Positions 35,865 through 44,700 of a stretch of 64,000 nt of DNA are shown here, one piece after another; positions within the stretch are counted from its first letter, which is position 1, and every line of letters begins with the position of its first letter. This DNA comes from Solibacillus sp. FSL H8-0523 (GTDB lineage Bacteria > Bacillota > Bacilli > Bacillales_A > Planococcaceae), in contig NZ_CP150291.1 of assembly GCF_038051985.1 (NCBI RefSeq), positions 1,922,001 to 1,986,000 on the forward strand. The letters are read 5' to 3'. A program made the translations under genes and the position numbers. A model generated the notes under the pieces. That model was not told where the DNA came from. It made no database searches and worked only from the letters and a program-made list of their open reading frames with translations.

Positions 35865-36419
35865 TTGAAAGAAACAAGCCTATTCACAATTGATTGTGGT
35901 GATTTTTACTTAAGAGAGTTTTGCGAAGAAGATGTGGATGCAATCGTTGAAATTACAGGTCAACCTGAAGTCGCTGAATTCTTACCAGATTGGAAGTCCA
36001 CGAGAGCATTACGCTTAGATTGGACGTTAAACGAAGATATTCCTGATAATAAAGCATTTTTGGCTGCTGTACCGAATCTCACTGACGAAATTATAAGACT
36101 TGGCATCATTTTAAAAGAGACTGCGGAATTCATTGGTTTTTGTACGTCGGGGATAAAGGAAGAATTAAGTGGCTCAAATCGAGAAGTTGCGTTTGCCATT
36201 TCAAAGCACTACCGAAATCAGGGCTATACAACAAAAGCTGTGAAAGCATTGATTCAATATTTACTTGAGCATACCAATGTGAAACAGCTTAATGCAGTTG
36301 TTCTCCCGCATAATGCCAGCTCGAATAAAGTGATTCAAAAATGTGGATTTAATTTAAGTGGGCATGCACAAATTGACGGAGAGCAGTTCAATCATTATGT
36401 GTTAAAGAAAAAGCAATGA
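35865..36419 (+). CDS. GNAT acetyltransferase, RimJ/RimL type
   Basis: 184 residues with the GNAT order: L-R-E-F near the start, an I-G-F-C strand, V-A-F-A-I-S-K-H-Y-R-N-Q-G-Y-T-T-K-A (acetyl-CoA motif A near 107-124) and V-V-L-P-H-N-A-S-S-N-K-V-I-Q-K-C-G-F. Transfers acetyl from acetyl-CoA to an amine; the target is unknown. TTG start at 35865 behind AAAAGGAG. Followed 23 bp later by a second acetyltransferase gene. Confidence 0.82.
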   Translation: MKETSLFTIDCGDFYLREFCEEDVDAIVEITGQPEVAEFLPDWKSTRALRLDWTLNEDIPDNKAFLAAVPNLTDEIIRLGIILKETAEFIGFCTSGIKEELSGSNREVAFAISKHYRNQGYTTKAVKALIQYLLEHTNVKQLNAVVLPHNASSNKVIQKCGFNLSGHAQIDGEQFNHYVLKKKQ

Positions 36420-36442
36420 TTACTAATGAAGGGAGACTTTAA

Positions 36443-37369
36443 ATGTCAATAATCACGATCGAAAAAGCAAGCGTTACGGATGCTGAGCAACTAACAGTAA
36501 TATTGAAAAGAACGTTTGATGAAGAAGCGAATAAATGGCTTACGAGTCAAGAGAATATAATGGACTTTAATATTCTGCCACCAGGATATTCTTCTATTGA
36601 GGTGACGAAGTATATGATTAGGGAATTATTATTCTTTAAAATCCTGTACAATCAAGAAATTGTCGGTGGGATTATCATTACTATTTCGGGTGAAAACTAT
36701 GGGAGAATTGATCGTATTTTCATTGACCCTAACTATCAAGGGAAGGGAATAGGTTCAAGGGCAATTACATTAGCAGAAGATCAATTTCCTCAAGTAAGGA
36801 TTTGGGACCTTGAGACGTCAAGTAAACAAATTAACAATCATTATTTTTATGAAAAAATGGGATATAGGACAACCTATAAAACGGACGAAGAATATGGTTA
36901 TCAGAAGACAATCAAAACGTTAGCACACAATGAAAATCTCATTAAAAATCAAAATATTTCAAGTACTCAATACGAAAATTGTGATATGACGAAGATGGCG
37001 TGTTATGCAGTTAATTTAGAAGGAAGTTCGTTTAGTAATAGTAATCTAGCGAATATACAGATTAGCAATTGTAACCTCAGCCAATCAAAGTTCCAAAATA
37101 TTAATTTAAGAAATGCCCTATTTGCCGACTTAAATCTTTCTAATAGTGAGATGACCTTTGTCACGTTAGGTGGGGTTCGTTTCGTGGATACAGTTCTAGG
37201 AAATGAAAAAACACCGATTACATTTGAAAGATGTGACCTTGAAGGGAGTCAATTCACGAACAGTAATCTCAGGAATGTAGAAATACATGCAAGTGATTTA
37301 ACTGGTATGAAAATAGATAATGTTCCAGTAGAAGAACTTATCGCAGCATACAATCAACTAAAAAAATAG
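36443..37369 (+). CDS. GNAT acetyltransferase fused to pentapeptide repeats
   Basis: 308 residues. The first 155 are a GNAT domain with acetyl-CoA motif I-D-P-N-Y-Q-G-K-G-I-G-S-R-A at about 94-107 and N-H-Y-F-Y-E-K-M-G-Y. From about 170 to 295 follow pentapeptide repeats of A(D/N)LXX form (A-V-N-L-E, S-N-S-N-L, I-S-N-C-N-L, L-R-N-A-L-F, F-E-R-C-D-L), expected to fold as a quadrilateral beta-helix. The pairing may bring the acetyl transfer to a particular partner. Some such helices mimic DNA, but no resistance role can be claimed here. GAAGGGAG ribosome site. Confidence 0.82.
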   Translation: MSIITIEKASVTDAEQLTVILKRTFDEEANKWLTSQENIMDFNILPPGYSSIEVTKYMIRELLFFKILYNQEIVGGIIITISGENYGRIDRIFIDPNYQGKGIGSRAITLAEDQFPQVRIWDLETSSKQINNHYFYEKMGYRTTYKTDEEYGYQKTIKTLAHNENLIKNQNISSTQYENCDMTKMACYAVNLEGSSFSNSNLANIQISNCNLSQSKFQNINLRNALFADLNLSNSEMTFVTLGGVRFVDTVLGNEKTPITFERCDLEGSQFTNSNLRNVEIHASDLTGMKIDNVPVEELIAAYNQLKK

Positions 37370-37383
37370 AAATATCCTGCACA

Positions 37384-37398
37384 GGTGCACAAACAATA
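37384..37398 (+). repeat. palindromic repeat, partial copy 3
   Basis: GGTGCACAAACAAT is shared exactly with the repeat at 35254; the right arm is missing. It lies just after the GNAT-pentapeptide gene. Confidence 0.4.
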
Positions 37399-37453
37399 GA
37401 AGAAAATTAGGCTACTAAACTCCCCATTGAATTCGGGAAGTAAGCAGCCTAAT
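37395..37453 (-). terminator. terminator of the sigma-factor operon
   Basis: On the minus strand, ATTAGGCT ... AGCCTAAT closes a large loop and is followed by TTTTCTTCTATT. Confidence 0.55.
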
Positions 37454-37463
37454 CATAAATAAA

Positions 37464-38114
37464 CTAATCTGTTTTCTCTTTAAGTTTCATGTACCCTTCA
37501 TTTTCCAAAAGCTCTGCTGGGTCGACAAATGATAGAGACACGTGCAACGTTCCCATAGGCGTCAACTCTGCTTTGATGATATGCGACGTTTCACTTAAGT
37601 ATAGGTAACGATGTGTATTGGAAGTGAATTTTATACCATTATATTCATTATACAATTTTGCAAACGCATCTTCATTGGTGTTCAGAAGTAAGATTCTAAA
37701 TAATTCTTCTTCATAAAAATAAAATAAGGCATCGCCATTATAATCTAAAATAAGGTCAGCACCACTACCGTCCTCTTGGATTTCTGTTAGAGATTTTTCC
37801 CCTAACAGCTCGACTACTGTTGCTTTTTGATCACCTAAAGTGAGCCCGTGAACATAAAAAATACCTTGTTTGTCTTCAATTAGAGGTTGCGTAAAGTCAA
37901 TGGGGTAGGGAGTTGCTGAATGCTCATTGACAATGAATAATTGGTTGAATAGAAAAAGCATAGCACATACGGTTAAAACAGTAGTTAGCATAACAACACC
38001 CCATTTATATTTGGGTTTCGGAGAGCTGTTTTCTATTTCTTGTACTACATTATGCATCACACGTTGTTTCATGGCCTCTATATCGTTTAATTCATTCGGT
38101 GTATAGTTATTCAT
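37464..38114 (-). CDS. membrane protein, likely anti-sigma partner
   Basis: 216 residues from ATG 38114 behind GGGAGG, overlapping the end of the sigma-factor gene. A cytoplasmic N-terminal stretch of about 45 residues, one membrane helix (48-66) and an external domain follow. This is the layout of anti-sigma factors that bind the sigma factor inside the cell and sense outside, but no zinc-binding H-x-x-x-C-x-x-C motif is present, so it is not of the common ZAS type. The external part has no recognised domain. The anti-sigma role comes from topology and coupling only. Confidence 0.6.
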   Translation of the reverse strand: MNNYTPNELNDIEAMKQRVMHNVVQEIENSSPKPKYKWGVVMLTTVLTVCAMLFLFNQLFIVNEHSATPYPIDFTQPLIEDKQGIFYVHGLTLGDQKATVVELLGEKSLTEIQEDGSGADLILDYNGDALFYFYEEELFRILLLNTNEDAFAKLYNEYNGIKFTSNTHRYLYLSETSHIIKAELTPMGTLHVSLSFVDPAELLENEGYMKLKEKTD

Positions 38115-38625
38115 TGAAAAGAACCTCCCACTCAATGTCTTTCAATTTATTTTTCAATAGCTCTTTCCCTCGGACTAATCGAGTTTTTATTGTACTTTCT
38201 GCTGTCGACAAAATACCTGCAATCTCACTAATCTTCATGTCATTAAAATAATAATAAATCAGTACCTCTCGATATTTTATTGGCAATTCCAAGATTGCAT
38301 CGCCGATAATTGTTTGCTCATCTTTTCTAACTAATTCATCTACTTCTGTTTTACTGGCGGAAGGGAGAATTTTATTTTGCAATTGAACGTTTCTATAAGA
38401 CCAACTTTTTAAATAATCTTTGCTCTTATTCGACGTCATTTTGTATAAATAAGCTTTTAGTTCGCCACGTTCCTCATAGTTAGTTTGAGAATTATACATT
38501 TTTATGAATACTTCCTGCACAATATCCTCGGCTATTTGAGTATCCTTTACATAGTAATAGGCTAAACGTAGTAATGGTTCTGTATATAGATTCATTATTT
38601 CTTTTAAGTTCTGAATAGGAAACAA
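38107..38625 (-). CDS. ECF-type RNA polymerase sigma factor
   Basis: 172 residues. Region 2 (Y-Y-V-K-D-T-Q-I-A-E-D-I-V-Q-E-V-F-I-K-M-Y near 24-44) and region 4 (Y-R-E-V-L-I-Y-Y-Y-F-N-D-M-K-I-S-E-I-A-G-I-L-S with S-T-I-K-T-R-L-V-R-G) are clear. Directs RNA polymerase to stress promoters. TTG start at 38625 behind GAAGGGAG. Overlaps its presumed anti-sigma gene by eight bases. Confidence 0.88.
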   Translation of the reverse strand: MFPIQNLKEIMNLYTEPLLRLAYYYVKDTQIAEDIVQEVFIKMYNSQTNYEERGELKAYLYKMTSNKSKDYLKSWSYRNVQLQNKILPSASKTEVDELVRKDEQTIIGDAILELPIKYREVLIYYYFNDMKISEIAGILSTAESTIKTRLVRGKELLKNKLKDIEWEVLFNE

Positions 38626-38650
38626 GAATACAACTCCCTTCTTTACTTAT

Positions 38651-38680
38651 AAAACGATTTTCACCCTACAAAAGTTTGGA
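38651..38680 (-). promoter_or_regulatory. possible ECF-type promoter of the sigma operon
   Basis: Minus-strand CAAACTTT, then about 16 bp, then CGTTTT, resembling the A-A-C / C-G-T pattern of ECF promoters; autoregulation is common in such operons. Confidence 0.3.
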
Positions 38681-38852
38681 TATTTCTAAATTTTCAGGTC
38701 AAGAAAACGTCAATCTTACTTTAGCAAAATCTAAAAGTAAAAGGAGTAATGTTCAATAAAAAAACTCATCTATATAAATGGTGATTTCCCGAAGCCATGC
38801 CTGATGCCGAATATGAATTTTTCCGCTTTGAAAAGTAATGGGAAAATAATCG

Positions 38853-38900
38853 AAAAAGTGTGTTCGTCTGTACTTACGTACGGATAGACACACTTTTTAA
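38853..38900. terminator. bidirectional terminator
   Basis: Stem AAAAAGTGTGT / ACACACTTTTT with inner pairing GTAC / GTAC. A/T runs on both sides allow termination in either direction. Confidence 0.75.
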
Positions 38901-38976
38901 TTTGTCTTGCATCTTAACTTGTAAAAGTAAAAGTAACATTTCCACAAGTTCGATTTTGTCGTAATTAACAATGACA

Positions 38977-39026
38977 TGATAGCGTTTACATTTTATTAAT
39001 ATTTAATGTAAACGCTTTAATATACT
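38977..39026 (+). promoter_or_regulatory. mtlA control region: two cre sites and -10 box
   Basis: A 12-bp perfect inverted repeat AGCGTTTACATT / AATGTAAACGCT (38981-38992 and 39005-39016) contains two catabolite-responsive elements. The left one read on the minus strand (TGTAAACGCTATCA, 38977-38990) matches the 14-base cre consensus fully; the right one (TGTAAACGCTTTAA, 39007-39020) has one mismatch. TATACT (39021-39026) is a good -10 box, but no matching -35 is seen, as expected for an activator-dependent promoter. CcpA repression and MtlR activation are inferred. Confidence 0.7.
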
Positions 39027-39062
39027 GGACAATAAGGAATGTTCAAAAATGGGGGGATGAAA

Positions 39063-40499
39063 ATGGGGACAGATCAACAGGGGCGGTCAGGGTTCAAGGT
39101 GAAAGTACAGCGTATTGGTAGTTTTTTAAGTGGCATGATTATGCCGAATATTGGGGCGTTTATTGCTTGGGGTCTTATTACTGCTTTATTTATTGAAACA
39201 GGATGGATTCCGAATGCGGATTTTGCAGAACTAGTAGGTCCAATGATTAACTATTTACTTCCAATTTTAATAGGTTTTACGGGTGGTAGATTGGTTTATG
39301 GGATCCGAGGCGGGGTAGTCGGGGCTACTGTTACGATGGGGGTAATTGTCGGAGCAGATATTCCGATGTTCCTTGGTGCAATGATTGTTGGTCCTTTAGG
39401 TGGATGGGCTATTAAGCAATTTGACAAGTTAGTAGAAGGAAAAGTTAAAGCAGGGTTTGAAATGCTTGTGAACAACTTTTCAGCCGGTATTATTGGTGGT
39501 CTTTTAACGCTAATTGCGTACAAACTAATCGGCCCAGCTGTAAACGCGTTAACGAATTTCCTGGCAGACGGCGTACAATTTATTTTCGATTTAGGATTCT
39601 TACCACTGGCAAGTATTTTTATAGAACCAGCGAAGATCTTATTCTTAAACAATGCGATAAATCATGGAATATTAGGTCCTCTTGGCATTCAACAAGCTGC
39701 TGATGCAGGCAAGTCCATTTTATTCTTACTAGAGTCAAATCCTGGACCTGGTCTTGGCATATTACTAGCCTTTATGTTCTTTGGGAAAGGGACAGCAAAA
39801 CAAACTGCACCTGGAGCAGCGATTATTCATTTCCTAGGTGGGATTCATGAAATTTATTTCCCTTACATTTTAATGAAACCTTACTTGCTTTTAGCTGCAA
39901 TCGCAGGTGGAGCATCAGGTGTTTTCACTCTACAAATCTTCAATGCAGGTCTTGTGGCGGCACCTTCACCAGGAAGTATTTTCTCGATTTTAGCTATGAC
40001 ACCAAAAGGCGGTCATATCGGCGTGTTATTAGGTGTAATTGTCGCTACTGCGGTGTCATTTATTATTGCGGCATTAATTTTGAAAGCGTCTAAAGACGTA
40101 GAGGAAGAAGGTTTACAATTAGCAACAGAAAAAGCGTCTGCTCTAAAAGGCAAAGAGAGCATGGCTTCAGGACTAATCCAGTCAACTACAGCTACTGCGG
40201 TGGCTAATGAAGATTCTCTAGCAAATACGAAGCATATCATATTTGCTTGTGACGCAGGTATGGGGTCGAGTGCTATGGGCGCATCCATCTTGAAAAATAA
40301 AATTAGTAAAGAGGGGTTAAACGTATCCGTAACCAATATGGCTATTAGTAGTCTCCCAGCAGATGCAGAAGTAATCATTACCCATAAAGATTTGACGCAT
40401 CGTGCGAAGGAACAGGCACCAAACGCATATCATATTTCCGTAGAGAATTTTTTGAATAGCCCAAAATATGACGAGCTAATTGAGCAGTTAAAAAAATAA
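39063..40499 (+). CDS. mtlA: PTS mannitol-specific IICB component
   Basis: 478 residues, the length of B. subtilis MtlA. ATG 39063 is chosen because GGGGGGATGA precedes it. The IIC part (about 1-340) has the mannitol signature G-G-I-H-E-I-Y-F-P-Y; the IIB domain (from about 388) carries Cys396 in F-A-C-D-A-G-M-G-S-S-A-M as the phosphorylation site. There is no IIA domain; that is supplied by mtlF at 42807. Imports and phosphorylates mannitol to mannitol 1-phosphate. Confidence 0.93.
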   Translation: MGTDQQGRSGFKVKVQRIGSFLSGMIMPNIGAFIAWGLITALFIETGWIPNADFAELVGPMINYLLPILIGFTGGRLVYGIRGGVVGATVTMGVIVGADIPMFLGAMIVGPLGGWAIKQFDKLVEGKVKAGFEMLVNNFSAGIIGGLLTLIAYKLIGPAVNALTNFLADGVQFIFDLGFLPLASIFIEPAKILFLNNAINHGILGPLGIQQAADAGKSILFLLESNPGPGLGILLAFMFFGKGTAKQTAPGAAIIHFLGGIHEIYFPYILMKPYLLLAAIAGGASGVFTLQIFNAGLVAAPSPGSIFSILAMTPKGGHIGVLLGVIVATAVSFIIAALILKASKDVEEEGLQLATEKASALKGKESMASGLIQSTTATAVANEDSLANTKHIIFACDAGMGSSAMGASILKNKISKEGLNVSVTNMAISSLPADAEVIITHKDLTHRAKEQAPNAYHISVENFLNSPKYDELIEQLKK

Positions 40500-40515
40500 A
40501 GGCATATCTGACGAG

Positions 40516-40553
40516 GCTGTCTAAAAGGTATTTCTTTTCGGGCAGCTTTCTTT
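40516..40553 (+). terminator. hairpin between mtlA and mtlR
   Basis: Stem GCTGTCTAAAAG / CTTTTCGGGCAGC with TTTCTTT behind; likely partial termination between mtlA and mtlR. Confidence 0.65.
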
Positions 40554-40685
40554 AATTTAGAAAAAATGCGCTATGTTTCATGGGTAAAGTAAATTATTTT
40601 TATTCTCATTCTCTTAAAGGTGAACAGTTACAAAATGATTTTCAAACAGCTCCTTTATCGATGATTTTGGGGTGTTAGAAATGAG

Positions 40686-42791
40686 GTGTTGATTACGTTT
40701 ATTTCGAGCAGAGAAAAAATGCTGATTGAAGCATTAATCGAGGAACAAGAAGAAGTAACGATTAAACAATTATCCGAAAAAATTGATGTGAGCTCCCGAA
40801 CAATCCAGCGCGATTTAAGCAATATTCAAAGCATTATAGACACGTATCAGCTTAAGTTAATAAGAAAATCAGGCGTGGGTGTTCAAATAATTGGCAAAGA
40901 ACAGATTAAGCAAGAATTGGTCCAGCAACTTAAAAAAATTATGCTTCGGGAATATACATTGGAGGAAAGGTTAACATTCATTCTTTGTATTTTGTATGAA
41001 GCGACAGAACCAGTTAAGTTATTTTCTCTTTCCAAAGATTTAAATGTTTCAATTTCAACGGTTAGTGCAGACCTTTTGAAGTTAGAAGAACAGCTTCGAC
41101 CAATCCAGCTGTCTATCTTGAAAAAAAGAGGATATGGCGTAGAGCTATCAGGAACTGAAAACGCAAAGCGAAGTGCGATTAGTTACGCGTTATACAAAAC
41201 GTTAAAAGAAGAAGGGTTATTTTCCTTAATCAAAGAAAAAATCCATCAACAATCTAGCACCGATGACGACCCTGTGACTGAAAGGCTCGTGCAACTAATC
41301 GACCGAGAAAAATTAGCGGTCATTGAAAGCGCGATGAAGGACTTATATCCAGATGTCGCTTCGTCTATGACAGATAGTGCCTACGTCGGCTTAATTGTTC
41401 ACATTGCTTTAGCTATTGAACGTATAATGCAAGGCGCTAATCTGACAATGGATCCATCGTATTTAAAGCAAATAACATTTGAACCAGAATATCCTATTGC
41501 CAAAAACATTATTACGATGTTGGAAAATCGTTTTCATATTAATATTCCAGAGGCAGAAGTCGGGTACATTATGCTTCACCTCCAAGGGGCTAAGTTACGC
41601 CAACATGAAGTAGGATTCACTACTAATACAAATATCGAATTGTACAGACAAGCAAAGAAATTAATTGAGGAAGTGGAAGTGCAAACAGGTTTCCATTTAT
41701 CGACGAACCGATCTCTTTTAGAAGGATTAGTCGCGCATTTAAAGCCTGCAATCCACCGTATTGAGCAAAATATGGCCATAGTAAACCCTTTACTGGAAGA
41801 AGTTCAAACGAATTATCATGATTTGTTTGCTCAAGTAGAGGTAGCGGTGAAAAAAGTCTTCCCGAACCTGCAAATTCCAAAAGAAGAGATTGGCTATTTG
41901 GTCATGCATTTTGGGGCTGTATTAATCGAGGTACTAACCAAGGGAGATTTAAAGGCTTACGTCATTTGTTTAAGTGGAATTGGTACTTCGAAATTATTAG
42001 CATCCCAACTCAAGCGTGAAGTTCAAGAGATTACAGAGGTGTCCAATATTTCTATGTTTGAGTTAACGAAGCTACAAACGACAATGACAGATCGAGATCT
42101 TATTATTTCAACGATTGATTTGCAGGATTTCCAGCGGGAATATATTCGGGTAAATCCATTTTTAACTCCCGAAGTAATTGAGCAAGTTCAACTTTATGCA
42201 AAAAGGAAAATCCTTGTTCAACAAACCCCTTCACTTGTAAAAGAAATGCCTGCCACTGTAGGTACCATAACGGAAAAAATGGAAAAGCTTCGCGAGTATT
42301 TAGAAAGCATCTTAACTGTTCTAACCAATTTTCAGCTTACGATGTTAAAAGAGCAAACTACCGTGAAAAACTATTTACAAGAGATTTGTGCATTACTGGA
42401 GGATCGTCAAATCATAGAAGAAAAAAATAAAGTGGTTGAGGCCCTGTTAGAGAGAGAAAAAAGTGGCGGCGTTGGTATACCTGGTACAAGGCTTGTCCTT
42501 TATCATGCGCGTAGCAAATATATACAAAAACCATCGTTTACCGTTCATAAGCTTGAATCCGCAATTTGGATAAAAGGAATGGATGGTTATGACGTGAAAG
42601 TCGATACATTTTTAATCTTGCTTTCACCTGAAATAATCGGAAAAGCAGGGTTGGAGATTCTTAGTTTCATCAGTACTTTAATTATTCAAAATGAGCAAAC
42701 GACACAGCTATTTGAAAACGCCGGAAAGGCTCAAGTTCATTCATTTTTGGCGATCGAATTTGAACGATTCATCAAAGAAAATGTAAATTAG
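40686..42791 (+). CDS. mtlR: PTS-controlled transcriptional activator MtlR
   Basis: 701 residues, standard for MtlR. Order: N-terminal HTH (V-S-S-R-T-I-Q-R-D-L near 36-45) and Mga-like helices, two PTS regulation domains (with H-I-A-L near 238 and H-L-Q-G near 297, and H-L-K-P and H-F-G in PRD2), a IIB-like domain (I-G-T-S-K-L-L near 432, lacking the usual Cys before G-I-G-T) and a C-terminal IIA-like domain. GTG at 40686 is the start, but the ribosome site is ambiguous. Activates the mtl operon when phosphorylated by HPr on PRD2 and dephosphorylated on IIB/IIA. Confidence 0.9.
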   Translation: MLITFISSREKMLIEALIEEQEEVTIKQLSEKIDVSSRTIQRDLSNIQSIIDTYQLKLIRKSGVGVQIIGKEQIKQELVQQLKKIMLREYTLEERLTFILCILYEATEPVKLFSLSKDLNVSISTVSADLLKLEEQLRPIQLSILKKRGYGVELSGTENAKRSAISYALYKTLKEEGLFSLIKEKIHQQSSTDDDPVTERLVQLIDREKLAVIESAMKDLYPDVASSMTDSAYVGLIVHIALAIERIMQGANLTMDPSYLKQITFEPEYPIAKNIITMLENRFHINIPEAEVGYIMLHLQGAKLRQHEVGFTTNTNIELYRQAKKLIEEVEVQTGFHLSTNRSLLEGLVAHLKPAIHRIEQNMAIVNPLLEEVQTNYHDLFAQVEVAVKKVFPNLQIPKEEIGYLVMHFGAVLIEVLTKGDLKAYVICLSGIGTSKLLASQLKREVQEITEVSNISMFELTKLQTTMTDRDLIISTIDLQDFQREYIRVNPFLTPEVIEQVQLYAKRKILVQQTPSLVKEMPATVGTITEKMEKLREYLESILTVLTNFQLTMLKEQTTVKNYLQEICALLEDRQIIEEKNKVVEALLEREKSGGVGIPGTRLVLYHARSKYIQKPSFTVHKLESAIWIKGMDGYDVKVDTFLILLSPEIIGKAGLEILSFISTLIIQNEQTTQLFENAGKAQVHSFLAIEFERFIKENVN

Positions 42792-42806
42792 GGGAGGCAT
42801 TTTATT

Positions 42807-43244
42807 ATGGCATTATCGGTATTAGCAGAAGAAAATATTTTACTTAACCAACAGTTAGCAACGAAAGAGGAGGCCATTCGTTTAGCAGGTCAAATTTTAG
42901 TAGACAACAGATATGTGGAAGCGGACTATATTGAGAAAATGCTAGAAAGAGAAGCCATGACATCGACCTTTATGGGCAATTTTGTAGCAATCCCACATGG
43001 TACAGATGATGCAAAAAAAGATGTAAAAGAATCGGGCATTTCAATTATTCAAGTACCAGATGGTGTCGACTTTGGTGATGGGAATATCGTGAAATTAATT
43101 ATCGGTATCGCGGGTAAAGGTGGAGGCCATTTAGATATTTTATCTAATATTGCCATTACGGTTTCAGATATAGAGAATGTGGAGAACATTGTGGCGGCTA
43201 CTTCAGCAAAGAGTATTCTTTCCTTTTTTGAAAGAGTGAACTAA
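42807..43244 (+). CDS. mtlF: PTS mannitol-specific IIA component
   Basis: 145 residues, IIA-Mtl/Fru fold. Active His64 lies in A-I-P-H-G-T-D-D-A-K. It passes phosphate from HPr to the IIB domain of MtlA and can also act on MtlR. TTAGGGGAGG ribosome site, 15 bp after mtlR; mtlD starts three bases after its stop. Confidence 0.93.
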   Translation: MALSVLAEENILLNQQLATKEEAIRLAGQILVDNRYVEADYIEKMLEREAMTSTFMGNFVAIPHGTDDAKKDVKESGISIIQVPDGVDFGDGNIVKLIIGIAGKGGGHLDILSNIAITVSDIENVENIVAATSAKSILSFFERVN

Positions 43245-43246
43245 AT

Positions 43247-44416
43247 ATGAAGGCTGTTCATTTTGGTGCTGGGAATATCGGAAGAGGCTTTATCGGTTTG
43301 CTGCTCTATCAATCGGGCTATCAAACTTGTTTTGTCGACGTGAATGAAGAAGTGGTGGATTTATTAAATGCCAAGCAACACTATCGCGTAAAGCTTGCGG
43401 AAGCCTCTGGTAAAGAGCTACTTGTCGAAAATGTACGTGCGATTAACAGTGTGAAAAATCCTGAGCTTGTCGTTGATGAAGTAGGGAGTGCAGACATTGT
43501 CACGGCTGCGGTAGGGGCGAATATTTTACCTTTAATTGCAGGCTTAATCGCAGAAGGGTTAAAAAAACGCCTAACACAAGCTAAAAAACCTTTAATCATC
43601 ATTGCTTGCGAAAATATGATCGGTGGGAGTTCCTTTTTAAAGGAAAAGGTCTATGAACAGCTGACAAGTACTGAAAAGCTCCAATTTGATACTTACTTTA
43701 GTTTTCCAAATGCAGCCGTTGACCGGATTGTGCCAAATCAATCAAATTTCGATAAGTTAGCTGTCACAGTAGAGCCGTTTTATGAGTGGGTTGTCGATCA
43801 GTCAGAGATAAAGGGTGCCATTCCCGAAATAGAAGGCGTAACATTTGTTGAAGACTTGGAACCGTTTATTGAGCGTAAATTGTTCACTGTAAATACAGGT
43901 CATTCAATCGCTGCTTACTTTGGCTATTTAGCGGGTATTCGCAATTTGCATGAAGCACTTGAAAACACTGAGATAAGAGCGCGGATTGATGCGGTTTTAC
44001 AGGAGACTGGTCGATACTTGATTGCCACTTATTCTTTCGGTGAAATAAAACATGCCACATATATCCAGCAAATTATCAGCCGTTTTGCAAATCCTTTTAT
44101 TTCAGACGATACAACAAGAGTAGGACGCTCACCACTGCGTAAGCTGAAAAGCAATGACCGACTTGTACGTCCTGCCATGAAATATGTGGAAATGTTCGAT
44201 GAAATGCCGGTCTATTTAACGGAAGGTATAGCAGCTGCACTCCATTATGATTTTAAAGAAGATGCAGAAGCAATGGAACTGCAAGAAATGATTGAACAAA
44301 AAGGAATTCAATTTACAATTGAAAAAACGACCGATTTACAGCCAGATACAGCGCTATTTAATAGTATTCAAAAGCAGTATGAAGACATGTTTGCTAAGAA
44401 AAATTCAACGGTTTAA
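43247..44416 (+). CDS. mtlD: mannitol-1-phosphate 5-dehydrogenase
   Basis: 389 residues. NAD-binding F-G-A-G-N-I-G-R-G-F-I-G at 6-17 and the catalytic region K-L-F-T-V-N-T-G-H-S-I-A-A-Y near 211-224 with the polyol-dehydrogenase Lys and His. Oxidises mannitol 1-phosphate to fructose 6-phosphate. Its start lies two bases after the mtlF stop, so translation is coupled. Confidence 0.94.
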   Translation: MKAVHFGAGNIGRGFIGLLLYQSGYQTCFVDVNEEVVDLLNAKQHYRVKLAEASGKELLVENVRAINSVKNPELVVDEVGSADIVTAAVGANILPLIAGLIAEGLKKRLTQAKKPLIIIACENMIGGSSFLKEKVYEQLTSTEKLQFDTYFSFPNAAVDRIVPNQSNFDKLAVTVEPFYEWVVDQSEIKGAIPEIEGVTFVEDLEPFIERKLFTVNTGHSIAAYFGYLAGIRNLHEALENTEIRARIDAVLQETGRYLIATYSFGEIKHATYIQQIISRFANPFISDDTTRVGRSPLRKLKSNDRLVRPAMKYVEMFDEMPVYLTEGIAAALHYDFKEDAEAMELQEMIEQKGIQFTIEKTTDLQPDTALFNSIQKQYEDMFAKKNSTV

Positions 44417-44430
44417 GGGAGCGGATTATT

Positions 44431-44700
44431 ATGGAAAATCAAACATACACGGTATTGGCGGAATCAGGTATCCACGCTAGACCAGCAACAGGACTTGTTC
44501 AAATCGCTTCGGAATATGCATCGGAACTAACAGTAGAGTATAAAGAGAAAAAAGCGAATTTAAAATCGATTCTTGGTGTTATGTCACTTGGGATTGGCCA
44601 AGGTGCAAGCTTCTCCATACATGCTGAAGGAACGGATGAACAAGAAGCGATAGAGGCCATTGAAAACTACCTGACGTTAGAAGGAATTGTTGAGCTATGA
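44431..44700 (+). CDS. ptsH: phosphocarrier protein HPr
   Basis: 89 residues, with His15 in S-G-I-H-A-R-P-A-T (phosphorylated by enzyme I) and Ser46 in [13 protein letters not shown] (the HPr kinase site of Gram-positives). Both conserved, so it can serve transport and CcpA-mediated repression. Located inside the mannitol operon rather than in a separate ptsHI operon. AAGGGAGCGG ribosome site; overlaps ptsI by four bases. Confidence 0.93.
   Translation: MENQTYTVLAESGIHARPATGLVQIASEYASELTVEYKEKKANLKSILGVMSLGIGQGASFSIHAEGTDEQEAIEAIENYLTLEGIVEL

Larger units (their letters stand above)
38626..39062. other. intergenic region between sigma factor and mtlA
   Basis: 437 bp. On the minus strand CAAACTTT and CGTTTT (38651-38678) could be an autoregulated ECF promoter. 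At 38797-38838 a 13-codon frame M-P-D-A-E-Y-E-F-F-R-F-E-K looks like the last codons of a lost gene. A bidirectional terminator lies at 38853-38900 and the mtl control region follows. No intact gene is seen. Confidence 0.5.

Noticed and set aside
40013-40378. 121-codon minus-strand frame
   Set aside because: Antisense to the IIB domain of mtlA.
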